The position numbers were made by a program, and so were the translations under genes. A DNA stretch of 64,000 nucleotides from Siphonodentalium dalli (taxonomy: Eukaryota > Mollusca > Scaphopoda > Gadilida > Siphonodentaliidae). The stretch covers positions 120,952,126-121,016,125 of the forward strand of contig CP136069.1 in NCBI GenBank assembly GCA_032622095.1. Reading direction: 5' to 3'. The notes beneath the pieces were generated by a model that saw only the letters and a program-made list of their open reading frames with translations, did no database searches and was not told the origin of the DNA. Positions 33,554-44,284 of the stretch are shown here, piece by piece. Numbering within the stretch: position 1 is the first letter of the stretch; every line of letters begins with the position of its first letter.

Positions 33554-33788
33554 CCCTCTATAAACAAAAGCATAATTGATGAGTAGTTATCTCATAGGAA
33601 ATGTTCAGATAATAAGTTCAACAAACGACCATATTATCTAAACATTTCCCTCAACAAATAGGGCTCCAACTGCACTTTTGTGTATATGTCGTCTGTTTAT
33701 ATCACCTTAACACCCCAACAAATTAATAATATACCTTTCCTGTATACAATTTTAACTTATTGGGATAATTAATTTATTATAGAAAGGG
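33554..33788 (+). mobile_element. piggyBac-like MITE (copy 4, best preserved)
   Basis: TTAA (33550-33553) then CCCTCTATAAACAAAAGC...; right end AGAAAGGG followed by TTCA, a mutated TTAA. Interior: ATTGATGAGTAGTT, hairpin GGAAATGTTCAGATAATA / TATTATCTAAACATTTCC at 33599-33650, then CTGTTTATATCACCTTAACA. 235 bp; no open frame. TTAA targets and CCCT-type tips are the piggyBac pattern. Confidence 0.8.
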
Positions 33789-34068
33789 TTCATGGTAAGG
33801 TTCTTGCGGCCACTTGCCAAATTTGCCGTTTGTATATACAAATTGGCATTTGACAAATATGATTTCCGTTTGGCAAATGTTTTGGGCAAGAGACTCATCA
33901 ATTCCCCAAGAAAGTTGTTGAAATAAGTGTTTGCTCAATAACATTTATTTCAGAGAAGTCTCACAATTATGGCACGTTCACATGACAGGCAAGACAATAT
34001 CAGGTATGCCCCATGCGACTTACTTGATCAATGTAAAAAAAATAATACAGGAAAATTGTATGTGTGTG
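33789..34068. other. No recognisable feature
   Basis: Contains only short TTTGCCAAATTTGCC / GGCAAATG inverted words near 33815-33885. Confidence 0.4.
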
Positions 34069-34512
34069 TAGGGATGTGACTAGAGGGTTTCCCTTGACTG
34101 AGGATGCCCACCTGGGCTTTCCAACTGTACCCTCCCCATTGAACCAGGCCAAACTCCCAAGATAGTAGAATTCTATTTGCAGCCCCTCCCCTCGGCTTTG
34201 AATTCCCCCTGGTACCTCAGATGCCTTGTTTTTTGTTTCTTTTAATTGAATTTTGACTGGATACGGAAGAGGGAGAGACCTATATATAGGAAATCTCAAA
34301 CCAATATTTTGACAAAAAGTAGGAAGATATACAATTGTTGGTCTAAAACAACAAACTCCACATGCCTTACTGGTTGGAAAATCAGACTATCGTTTCAGAA
34401 CAATTTCAACATATTTTTGGTTTGAAATTTCCAACTAATATTGAGCTAGGTATGAAATTTCCAACTGTTGAAAAATTTGACCATAGTTGGAGGGGGTACC
34501 CATGTCGCAGCA
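34069..34512 (+). mobile_element. CAGGGACG-type element, copy
   Basis: Starts TAGGGATGTGACTAGAGGG and shows the family order: CTTTCCAACTGTACCCTCC, ATTTGCAGCCCC, TGGTCTAAAACAACAAA, GGTTGGAAAATCAGA, GAAATTTCCAACTGTTG, TTTGACCATAGTTGG. Non-coding. Confidence 0.7.
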
Positions 34513-34907
34513 CCCCAGTATATGTTTGGTAACGTTATATACACCACAGCCCCACGAACCAAACCAAATCCACAATTATTAAAAACGTCCTATGGGGTCT
34601 CAATGGAGTGGGGTCATCCAATATGGCAAAAACATAATCACTTTTGCCACCCCATATATGCATGTACTATTACATTATAACATAGATGTGCATGCATCTA
34701 TTTCCAAATAACGTGACTGGTGTTTCACCTCCACACCAACTACGGTAAAAAAAACTTCGTATGGAATTCGAAAAGAGATGGAGTCATTCGACGACAGTAA
34801 CTGCTGTGCAGTAATGTGGAGTAGATGCAAGTAGATAATTGAATCTTATTTCATCAAGTGATTGTTTTATTTCCAGAATAATGTAAGAGTATACTATCTA
34901 ATTGATA

Positions 34908-36438
34908 TGGAATCCTATTAGGGCCACTTGCTAATGGCGCCATTAGCGTTGTTTCGGCGCGCGCCGAAAGCGACAAAACATGCGCCATTACGGCGCACTT
35001 TTTGTCGCTTTCGGCGCTTTCGGCGCACCGCGCCGAAAGCGACAAAATATGCGCCATTAGTGCAATCGGCGCGGTGCGCCATTAGTGCATTCGGCGCGGT
35101 GCGCCATTAGCGCGGTGCGCCGAAAGCGACAAAATATGCGCCATTAGCGCATGTACAATTAAGTATGTGATCACCCCAGCAGGGGTGCCGGAAGAATGGG
35201 GCAGGTGGGGCAGCTGACCCCCTGTCCTTGACCAAGGGGGGCGAGCGGGGGCAGGACTTGCCCTTTTTCTGGAGAAAGAAAATGCTTTTTGTGTGTTTAA
35301 TCTCGTGTTTTTACAGTAAAATGTTACTTTTTTGGTCCAAATACCACCAATTTCACAAGGAATATTAATTTTTTGTCAATTTTGTCACAAAACGGCCATA
35401 AAAACCGACAAATACCTTTAAAATAGGGATTTTTGCCACAATGAATTTATGGTTATTTTTTCGAGTTTGCGGAGAAAATGCCCTTTTTTTGGGCAGAAAA
35501 GTGCCCTTTTTGTAGGCTCTGCCCCCCCCCCCTGCCCTTGGATGCTTCCGGCGCCCCTGCACAGATCGGGCATGGCCATATGTACAATGTATAGGCCTAT
35601 GTATCAATTTTAAAAGGGAGGGGCTGAATTTTGCTGTAGATAGACCTCCAAATGCTATAATTTGTCATTATTCAGATTTAAAATTATTGTGGCCGTGTGG
35701 TCCTGGTCCCTCCTTTGTGGGTAGTTAAAGGTACTCAATCTGATCAGACGGTCCCAGGGATGTGGCTAGAGGGTCTCCGTTGGGGGTGTCCACCTTGGGA
35801 AATTCCAACTGCACCCCCTTGAATCAGAATCAGACAAAACACAAATTTTACATAATTCCATTTGCACCCCCCCCCCCCTTGCACCTTAGTGCTCATGCCT
35901 AATATCCTAACATCTAGTGGTCTAAATCCAGACAAATGCACACGGCTATGGACAAGAGACCAGGACACACCGGGCTGACCATTGTTGTTCAACGCAGTGT
36001 GAGAATTTTTTTTGAAAACTGTACAAGAAAATCACAAATCCTAGCATCTAGACTGGCCTCAACTGAAGCTTGGGTCAGCTGCCCACTCTGCCCCCTCTTC
36101 CGGCACCCCTGCTGGGGTGATCACATACTTAATTGTACATGCGCTAATGGCGCATATTTTGTCGCTTTCGGCGCACCGCGCTAATGGCGCACCGCGCCGA
36201 ATGCATTAATGGCGCATCGCGCCGAATGCACTAATTAATGCGCTAATGCCGGTGCGCCGAAAGCGCCGAAAGCGACAAAAAGTGTGCCGTAACGGCGCAT
36301 ATTTTGTCGCTTTCGGCGCTTTCGGCGCGCGCCGAAACAACGCTAATGGCGCACATTTTGTCGCTTTCGGCGATCGCGCCGAAAGCGACAAAAAGTGCGC
36401 CGAAAGCGCCATTAGTAAGTGGCCCTAATAGGATTCCA
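34908..36438. mobile_element. Foldback element C, TA-flanked, with GCGCCATTAG arrays
   Basis: TA at 34906-34907 and 36439-36440 flank inverted ends TGGAATCCTATTAGGGCCAC and GTGGCCCTAATAGGATTCCA. Each arm (~300-330 bp) is an irregular array of CGCCGAAAGCGACAAAA and TGCGCCATTAGTGCATTCGG words in both orientations, followed inward by GTACAATTAAGTATGTGATC and ACCCCAGCAGGGGTGCCGGA. The 0.8 kb core holds a third CTTCCGGCGCCCCTG end (35545-35559), a truncated TTAAAGGTACT end and a CAGGGA-type piece. No transposase; the short frames in the arms are repeat artefacts. Confidence 0.85.
35755..35890 (+). mobile_element. CAGGGACG-type element fragment inside foldback C
   Basis: CAGGGATGTGGCTAGAGGG, then TTGGGGGTGTCCACCTTGG and TTCCAACTGCACCCCC, identical in order to the family's 5' part. 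It is truncated after a run of C. Confidence 0.7.
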
Positions 36439-36755
36439 TAAATTGAGACTGCTTATGTGCCGCAATAATATGCTGTGTACTCTGAGAGGAGACAACGGTG
36501 GTTTTGTGAGTGTCTCGACTGAATCATTGAGTGAATTGTCAACAAATTGAAATAGCCCGCCTCAAACAAGAACGCTTGAACATTTTAATCTGAACCTGGG
36601 TGCTATATATCTACAAGCCTGCATCCTTGATGTGCACCAACACTTCCCGCAATCCAACGATATTATCTTCGGCGTACCACTACATGCAGTTATCGTTGGT
36701 AGATTGTATAATGATTCATGATCCGACGATTCATCGACATATAGCACATACTACC
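36439..36755. other. No recognisable feature
   Basis: Unique sequence between two mobile elements. Confidence 0.4.
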
Positions 36756-37069
36756 GCTGAAGGGGTCACTCTCACCAAAAAAAGTGCGGAAGGGCACACA
36801 GGATTTGAAAATGTGCTGAAGAGTACACAGGGTTTGTGATCGCCACTAACATCTTTACTTAAACTGTGTCTGGTGCCCATTAGCAGTTTGTTTTCAGTTC
36901 ATTTTAATGTTCATTGGAACGTAAACAATTATTCTCTAACAGAAATCATGACAGATACGAAAACTAAACGTCATTTATAACGACATTTCAAACCATGTGT
37001 ACCCTTCAGCACATTTTCAAATCCTGTGTACCCGTCAGCACTTTTTTTGGTGAGAGTGACCCCTTCAGC
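36756..37069. mobile_element. MULE-like MITE (copy 2) with perfect 9 bp duplication
   Basis: GCTGAAGGGGTCACTCTCAC ... GTGAGAGTGACCCCTTCAGC, flanked by CATACTACC on both sides (36747-36755 and 37070-37078). A 9 bp duplication is the Mutator-superfamily length. Alignable end to end with 24106-24430; 314 bp, non-coding. Confidence 0.92.
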
Positions 37070-37078
37070 CATACTACC

Positions 37079-37924
37079 ACCCCTACTCCGAATTTTTATT
37101 TAAAGCAATCTTCATACTATACATAACTCATGTCTGCATTTTCCCGAAAATGTGAAACGCAAATTGTTCACTGTCTGACCGCATATAACCAACATTAAGG
37201 GATAAACGAAACTTTTCGGTCGAACATATCCCATACAAAAACAGGACGCCGTGACCTTTTCGCCTGGAATATTTTGACCCCTAGTTACGGTCGTACCGAA
37301 CAAACCACGAGGGAGGACTACGATTGATCGAAACTATCACTAAAATTATTCATCAGAAAATTGCAAAATGATCAGTAAGATCTATCGTCCCTTCTCGGTT
37401 CGACACATTAGCTTAGATTATGTCAATTTCTAATGAAACTAGGCCTCCAATACATTTCTTTGACGAACGTCTAACGTACCACTACCGCGGACATATTTGC
37501 CGTTGAACACGAGCTTGTTAATCGGTGGCATGACTCGCTCAAGATCTTATATCCGGTAAGCGTATTCGATCAGCTACTCCGGTCAGCCGCGGTCAAACCG
37601 GTCAGGAAGCTAATCACTCCGTGTGTGGTGCCACATCCCCAGAGCTCGATGATATAGTGGCATAGATCAGCAAAGCGACTTATCGCCCTATGGCTATATT
37701 GCTGTGTTGAGTGATGGGGATTCAAATCTTATCCCCAGTGCATTGGTTGGTCAATTCAAGCCACGGTTCGGCATCGAATCGAACGAGGGTGAACTGTCGG
37801 GGTATATAAACCCCTTCAACAAGTTAGTTACGCCTCATAATACCCTGTATCTCTATGTTATTCACCCGATCGTTTTGAAATTTTTAACGAATTGAGAACA
37901 TGGGAAATGCAGAATATCTGGGAG
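37079..37924. other. No gene recognised
   Basis: Unique sequence; the 63-codon frame at 37704-37895 has no domain. Confidence 0.4.
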
Positions 37925-38265
37925 TTAAATATCCCGATGGTTTTCTAACCTTCTTATGAATGGCGCTTGATTGGAAAATTTGCCATTTTCAAAAGTCACG
38001 CTTTCAATGTTAACGCTCTGCGTGGGATTTTCTTGAACTGAACCAGGTGTTACTATGTGGGAATTTAGGGGCGCGATTTTGAACCACCCCATTACTGCTT
38101 CACTGCGCGCATACACTTGAAGGGATCCCTGCCACATATATATGACGGACCAAGTAGGTGTTATCGCCATCGAATTATTGAAGACAAACAACCCGTGTAT
38201 ATAATGCAGGATGCTCGAAGGATGCAATAAGAAAATAATTTTCAAGAAACTGCATGGCTATGCAT
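37925..38265 (-). pseudogene. Coding-like repeat, outer left arm of palindrome D
   Basis: An open frame of 106 codons on the minus strand. It includes GLFVFNNSMAITPTWSVIYM, then WQGSLQVYARSEAVMGWFK, and ends FIRRLENHRDI. A related sequence lies inverted at 39355-39590 on the plus strand (FFNKSMVLT, GQGALRVHAMNQ, KRLENHLDN), with an internal deletion. Two inverted, diverged copies with partly conserved protein reading suggest an old transposon or pseudogene rather than a host gene. The family is not recognised. Confidence 0.45.
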
Positions 38266-38298
38266 GTGAAGATTGTCCTGATTTGAAGCGTTCTTTCG

Positions 38299-38425
38299 CT
38301 AAAGGTTGTTCCACACCGGGCGCGAGCGAGCGATTATAACGGCCGTTTTCTAACGTCCGAAAGGTTGTTCCACACCGGGCGCGCGCGAGCGATTATAACG
38401 GCCGTTTTCTAACGTCCGTAGCCGT
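38299..38425 (+). repeat. Two tandem 62 bp GC-rich units
   Basis: AAAGGTTGTTCCACACCGGG followed by CGCGAGCGAGCGATTATAAC and GGCCGTTTTCTAACGTCCG occurs twice back to back, almost identical. A further GCGCGCGATTTTTATGTCCG and CGCTTCGTCGCGCGCGAT follow. The GTTCCACACCGGGCGCGAGC style resembles ends of Harbinger/ISL2EU-like elements, but no partner end was seen. Confidence 0.6.
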
Positions 38426-38571
38426 TCAAAGCGCGCGATTTTTATGTCCGCACCGCAAGCGACTGAAACGCTTCGTCGCGCGCGATAGTCAGGTTATTAT
38501 TTTGTGTGTACGCTAATTTCAGGGGAGTCAGGTGGCTGCATGGGGGGATACCCCCACCCCACACACTTATG

Positions 38572-39350
38572 ACTAATGTGTAGGGTTTCTACAAACAACG
38601 TGTAGCCCTTCTACACAACCATTATTCATTTTTTATCTTAAACATATTTTACACAATAAATGGGTCAATTTATACACATGTATACACACTGGTGTGCATA
38701 CAATCAACACATTTGCCTTACACATGTTGTGTAAATTCTTACACATATATATCGTAGACAAGAATGTAAAGTTCAGTATTCCGAACTGTGGGTATATAGT
38801 ATTCATGGCAAATGGAGATTTATATGTTAAAACTTTCATGGCGTACAATGGTACGTAATATTTTGCTCTGTCATGTGTGAGTTTTCGTTTTAAATTAACA
38901 AACCATGGTCGTGGTGTGGTTGCACGTGATTAGTATTAGCGTATTACAACAATCATATAAACAAGAGTAAGAGCAGTATTCTTCATGAAAGTTTTAACAA
39001 ATATATCCTCATATATCATTAATACAACACTCACAAGTCGGAATTCTAAACTTACATTCCTTGTCTACAATTTGTTTATTCTCGTCACTCAAAATTACAT
39101 GGGTATTGAGACAGTAGTAAATTGTATTCCAAAACATATATTCAAACAATATCGTCGTCATGTAGCAGACTATGAACCTGAAGGCACGCAATGCGCACGA
39201 ATATACATTCTTACACAAGTGTGTGTAATAAAATGTACACATTATGTGTAGAACGGCACTTGGTCAATGTATTTGTATGTAGAACTACACATTGCTATGT
39301 GTATTAACCGGGTTTACACATTTGATGTGTAATCGTTTCTACACATTAAG
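38572..39350. mobile_element. Palindrome D, inner arms rich in TGTGTAG/CTACACA
   Basis: The left arm (from ACTAATGTGTAGGG) and right arm (ending CTACACATTAAG) are imperfect inverted repeats of ~270-370 bp, with GTTAAAACTTTCATG (38825) facing CATGAAAGTTTTAAC (38984) across a ~140 bp loop. Short TGTGTAR / YTACACA words recur. With the coding-like outer arms the whole palindrome spans about 37.93-39.59 kb. Confidence 0.65.
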
Positions 39351-39354
39351 CAAG

Positions 39355-39590
39355 TTTCTTGACATGTGGCGTGTTTTCTTGTCGCATTCGGCGAAACACA
39401 AATTCTTTGAGCGAAAGGCATTACGGGCAGTTACGTGGATGTTTTTCTTCAATAAATCGATGGTGCTAACAGTGCCTAACACCCGCTTGGTCCGTCATAT
39501 GGGGCAGGGAGCCCTTCGAGTGCATGCAATGAACCAGATATGGGGGAATGGTTCAGAAAAAGGTTAGAAAACCATCTGGATAACTAAGTG
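39355..39590 (+). pseudogene. Coding-like repeat, outer right arm of palindrome D
   Basis: Inverted relative of 37925-38265: GTTTCTTGACATGTGG-, TTCTTCAATAAATCGATGG, CTTGGTCCGTCATATGGGGC and AAGGTTAGAAAACCATCTGG match that copy in order. About 80 bp is deleted before the last block. Frames are broken; family unknown. Confidence 0.45.
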
Positions 39591-40238
39591 CCACAATGTT
39601 CTGCAATTACCAAGCTCTCAATTCGGTAATTATTTCAAAACGATCTGACGAATAACATAGGAGATATAGGGTATTATATGAGGGGGGAACTTACGTTTTT
39701 TTAGGTGTTTACATGTAGTAATGGTGAGTCTATAGATCCTTCAATTTACAGAGGGTTACATGGAGCAAAACGAGCGTTCGCTGTTAGTGTAATCCCGATA
39801 TGCGCCATGATAAAGACCGTGTATTACAATTCTATGCGAAAGTCTATTTTACATATATTACTAAATTTGGATTTTTTTCCCATAGTATAATAAAGCCTGC
39901 TACTCTTTTTCGTGTATTTGTAATACAATTACAAATAGATATTTATATATATTTGTATATTAGGTTGTATCTTTATATTGTATTCCGTATTCCTACCAAC
40001 AAATTTCGCAGAATTCTTTGGGAGGCATGATCCATGTCCGTTTGAGATGAAAAATGGAATAAAACTGTTCATTCGACATACGATTACAGTTAATGATGTT
40101 TGCACGAAAAACATCAGCTAATTTTCAATCTGGTCGATAATGAACATTCCAGAAACAAAGCTCAGTTTTCAAAAACGTTCCATGTCGAACATTTCAGTGA
40201 TAACTGACATAAAGAACTACGATAAGATTTACGAATAC
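39591..40238. other. No recognisable feature
   Basis: AT-rich unique sequence. Confidence 0.5.
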
Positions 40239-40747
40239 CACCCCTGGTCAAGTGGTCCTGCTAATGTGCTATGATGCGGTTGGGTCCTGCTGTATTTAAT
40301 TGCTATGATGCTGTTAGGACAAACTTATGCTATTAACAAAAAGTACCGTTATATTTATATTTGTCTTTATCACGGAATTTCGAAACTTTGAACGTACATG
40401 TATACAGGAAAAGCCATTATGCGTATCGAACATTCAAAAACATATTTAATGCGAAATATTTTTAATACTGGTTGCATTAGTTGTTGAAATTCGATTATGA
40501 TCAAGATGGTTATTCAAACCAGCGCAGCAATTGTTATTTTTTTCTTTAAAAAATATATATGTTCTTAAATGTTTCATACACACTGGCTTTTTCTCGCTCG
40601 GATTAGCCAAACGCCGCGAAAATGACAACTTCAGAAAAAATAACTGTAGTTTGTCTTAACAGCATCAGTTTGCGCTAACAACATCATAGCAATTCAGCAG
40701 GACCACCAGTAGCATAGCACATTAATAGGACCACTTGACCAGGGGTG
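40239..40747. mobile_element. MITE with CACCCCTGGTCAAGTGGTCC ends (copy 2)
   Basis: Matches 19384-19873 throughout: CTGCTAATGTGCTATGATGC, AACAAAAAGTACCGTTATAT and ATCATAGCAATTCAGCAGGA. Flanks AATAC and AATAA again share four bases. The right end contains an extra ~35 bp AGTAGCATAGCACATTAATA segment, better preserving the TIR. Confidence 0.85.
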
Positions 40748-41131
40748 AATAAATGTAATTAAGACGAGCCAAAAACCTTTTCTCAGAATTGATGACTGTG
40801 ATTCCGTTTGCGAGAAAATATTTTCGTTCTAACTTCTTCGCAGTAGGGTGATATGGTTCTGTTCCATGATTAGGTTGTACTTTATAATGTTGTCGCCCGA
40901 AATTACTGAAACTGTAAAAGCGAGAAAATGCACGCTTGCGACGTATTGACTCAGTGCAGCATTGTGCTAGTGAATCACAAGTAATGTGTCTTTAGTAATC
41001 GGATTACAAAACAGTTGTTGCTCTTCTTCTCGGGAGAAATTGAGCTCTGACACCGGCTCGATAACGGAATGACATTCCGTTGAGAAATCGCAATGTCACC
41101 CTCGAAATCGGGTGACAACTGTATATTTACG
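40748..41131. other. No recognisable feature
   Basis: Unique sequence next to foldback B. Confidence 0.4.
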
Positions 41132-43426
41132 GGTCCTACTAAAACCCGACCGCACCCGACCGCACCCGACCGCACCCGACCGGACCGCCCACAGGGGTCC
41201 GAGCGAGATGGGGTTTGCACTATCGTGTAGAATGGACCCGAATGTACCAAAGTTCCAATCCCCAAGTCGATAGCTCGAGCGGACACGGCACTGTTAACCC
41301 CTGACTGACGGCAGTTTCCGCCAGGTACGGGAAATCCAAAAAGGCGCCGACCGCACCTCCCCTGACTGCCTGACCACGGAAATGGACATTATATCATGAA
41401 GTGAATACCCATATATGCATCCATGGGCGATCGGACAATTCGCTAGCTGCAGCGGAAGTGAATAAATTAACCCATACGCTGCTGCCGAATTCGCTATAAA
41501 TGTACGCAAAAACGCCGAAATTAACACCCGCCGACCGGACCGCCCCTAGGGGTCCGAGCGAGATAGGGTTTGCACTATCGTGTAGAATGAACCCGAATGT
41601 ACCAAAGTTCCAATCCCCAAGTCGATAGCTCGAGCGGACACGACACTGTTAACCCCTCAGGCTGACTGGCGGCCGTTTCCGCCAGGTACGGTAAATCCAA
41701 AAAGGCGCCGACCCGCACCTCCCCTGACTGCCTGACCACGGAAATGGACATTATATCATGAAGTGAATACCCATATGCATCCATGGGTGATCGGACAAGT
41801 CGCTAGCTGCAGCGGAAGTGAATAAATTAACCTATACGCTGCTGCCGAATTCGCTATAAATGTACGCAAAAACGCCGAAATTAACACCCGCCGACCGGAC
41901 CGCCCCTAGGGGTCCGAGCGAGATAGGGTTTGCACTATCGTGTAGAATGAACCCGAATGTACCAAAGTTCCAATCAACAAGTCGATAGCTCGAGCGGACA
42001 CAGCACTGTTAACCCCTGACTGGCGGCCGTTACCACCAGGTACGGGAAATCGAAAAAGGCGCCGACCGCTCCTCCCCTGACTGCCTGACCACGGAAATGG
42101 ACATTATATCATGAAGTGAATACCCATATGCATCCATGGGTGATCGGATAAGTCGCTAGCTGCAGCGGAAGTGAATAAATTAACCCATACGCTGCTGCCG
42201 AATTCGCTATAAATGTACGCAAAAACGCCGAAATTAACACCCGCCGACCGGACCGCCCCTAGGGGTGCGAGCGAGATGGGGTTTGCACTATCGTGTAGAA
42301 TGGACCCGAATGTACCAAAGTTACAATCCCCAAGTCGATAGCTCGAGCGGACACGGCACTGTTAAAGACACGGTTGGCCTTGGCGGTGGGTATCCTGTGA
42401 AAATATCTCAACCCGTTAAAAACCGCCACAAACAGAAAGAACGTCAAAATGTAGATAGACTTTGTCCGTATACAAATAAGAAATATCGCATAAACAGTAT
42501 GTTATGGTCATATGTTTGACCATTGTTATCTAAACAAAAGCATAAAAAGTTACTTTTCTGGTGTTTGTTTATATTATGATGGTAAACATAAAGAGCGTTC
42601 TTTGTTGGTGAATACCTGATATGGAACTAATAAAGAGCGTTTATGTCATTTGTGTGTGATTAGCCAGTAGCATTGTGCTGTCTTCTGTAACACAATCAGG
42701 CTCTTTCTTAGGTAAAATATAGTAGGTCTTTATGATAACATGCTGTTTACGCGATGGTCATGGTATATATGAACGGAACTGTATGCGTTTTAATGTTTTT
42801 CTGTTTACGGTGTTTGGAACAAATATGAATATTTTCGACAACTAAGGCCGCACTTGCCTTTAACCCGTACCTGGCGGAAACGGTCGCCAGTCAGGGGTTA
42901 ACAGTGCCGTGTCCGCTCGAGCTATCGACTTGGGGATGGGAATTTTGGTACATTCGGATCCATTCTACACGATAGTGCAAACCCCATCTCGCTCGGATCC
43001 CTAGGGGTGGTCCGGTCGGCGGGTGTTAATTTCGGCGTTTTTGCGTACATTTATAGCGAATTTGGCAGCAGCGTATGGGTTAATTTATTCACTTCCGCTG
43101 CAGCTAGCGACTTGTCCGATCGCCCATGGATGCATATGGGTATTCACTTCATGATATAATGTCCATTTCCGTGGTCAGGCAGTCAGGGGAGGTGCGGACG
43201 GCGCCTTTTTGGATTTCCCGTACCTGGCGGAAACGGCCGCCAGTCAGGGGTTAACAGTGCCGTGTCTGCTCGAGCTATCGACTTGGGGATTGGAACTTTG
43301 GTACATTCGGGTCCATTCTACACGATAGTGCAAACCCCATCTCGCTCGGACCCCTAGGGGCGGTCCGGTCGGGTGCGGTCGGGTCCGGTCAGGTGCGGTC
43401 GGGTGCGGTCGGGTTTTAGTAGGACC
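41132..43426. mobile_element. Foldback element B: inverted two-monomer tandem arrays
   Basis: Inverted ends GGTCCTACTAAAACCCGACC (41132) and GGTCGGGTTTTAGTAGGACC (ends 43426), each followed inward by three to four CGCACCCGAC-type decamers. The forward arm 41132-42365 holds units of 354-360 bp (GACCGGACCGCCCCTAGGGG at about 41532, 41892 and 42246). The inverted arm 42850-43426 holds about 1.6 units. Each unit has two diverged ~180 bp monomers, each with a TTAACCC box (GTTAACCCCTGACTGGCGGC and AAATTAACCCATACGCTGCT) about 50-60 bp before a CGCCGACC box. A unique ~480 bp centre carries two AAAGAGCGTT words. No transposase frame; all short frames are repeat artefacts. Confidence 0.85.
42366..42849. 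other. Unique centre of foldback B with two AAAGAGCGTT words
   Basis: Separates the two inverted arrays. CATAAAGAGCGTTC at 42587 and TAATAAAGAGCGTTTATG at 42629 resemble the core of the dispersed repeat at 45352 and 53126; GATAAAGAGCGTG also lies immediately outside the right end at 43427. Confidence 0.5.
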
Positions 43427-43861
43427 GATAAAGAGCGTGATGCCTCGAAGCCCAATGCTGAGACAAAACTTAAAGACAGTTCTTGACAACCTGCTTTATA
43501 TGTATTCTCACCGTATTATGTGATGCTTTTGATATGTTATGATATTTTTTTTTGCGACAGCAGGCAATCTATCCCACGATGTATAATGGAAGTAATTTTT
43601 TTCCGTAGATCGAATGTTTTAATGTCTAGATCTGATGAACTTGCATTCAAATGCGGGTCTAATGCGGGAAGATTAAATACAAGGAGCTACTGAAACGAGA
43701 AATAACTAATCAAATATTTGAAATGCCATTTTATTGACACTGAATCCAAATTTGTCTCAAGCTAATTTCCGGGTTGCATGAACCTTAGTATCATCGGTTC
43801 GTCTCAAATCATTAGTGTCATTCAGTTGTTTAGACAATATCGTACTGTCGAGAATCCGAGT
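43427..43861. other. No recognisable feature
   Basis: Unique AT-rich sequence. Confidence 0.4.
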
Positions 43862-44152
43862 TCATCTATCAATCAAGTTAAACCTGACAACGTTTACTGT
43901 GAACGGTCGTGGAATATGTGCTCGTCTTAAACAACGGGAAATGAAAAAGGAAGGTTTGTCTAGCGTTCGTTGAATGCACTGGTGGAACTGCGACGTGGCA
44001 AATTGTTCGCGTCCGATAAATTCTACGTGCGCGTGTGCAAAGCTCCGGTGCAGTTCCGGTAAACAGTTTGTGTCTACGATTTTATGAAGAGAACAAACAC
44101 GAGCCAGTACCACACACTGAATAGTGACGACTACTGAAAGTATTACTTCCAT
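43862..44152 (-). CDS. Possible first exon: signal peptide plus PAN/Apple-like segment
   Basis: The minus-strand ATG at 44152 opens 96 codons to a stop; the frame is open even further upstream. The N-terminus MEVILSVVVTIQCVVLARVC is a good signal peptide (hydrophobic core, small residues before a Cys). It continues with NCLPELHRSFAHAHVEFIG and FATSQFHQCIQRTLDKPSFF, which resembles the start of a PAN/Apple domain, an extracellular disulfide-rich module in which S-x-x-x-C-x-x-x-C-L-x-x-P-x-C is typical. Here the second and third cysteines of that stretch are T and F. A true exon would end before the open-frame stop; candidate donors (CACAGTAAAC, GTCAGGTTTA) are only moderate. It may be a real but divergent gene start or a pseudogene. 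Confidence 0.4.
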   Translation of the reverse strand: MEVILSVVVTIQCVVLARVCSLHKIVDTNCLPELHRSFAHAHVEFIGREQFATSQFHQCIQRTLDKPSFFISRCLRRAHIPRPFTVNVVRFNLIDR

Positions 44153-44284
44153 AATATAATACCTGTGTACTCTGAGAACGCACTGAAGCTGGAATATCAA
44201 GTCTTTGTTCCCCGTCGGTTTATCGTCACATGTGTATAGGCCCCGTGTAATTTCTTCGGGATAAAAACTATCTAAAACTATCAC

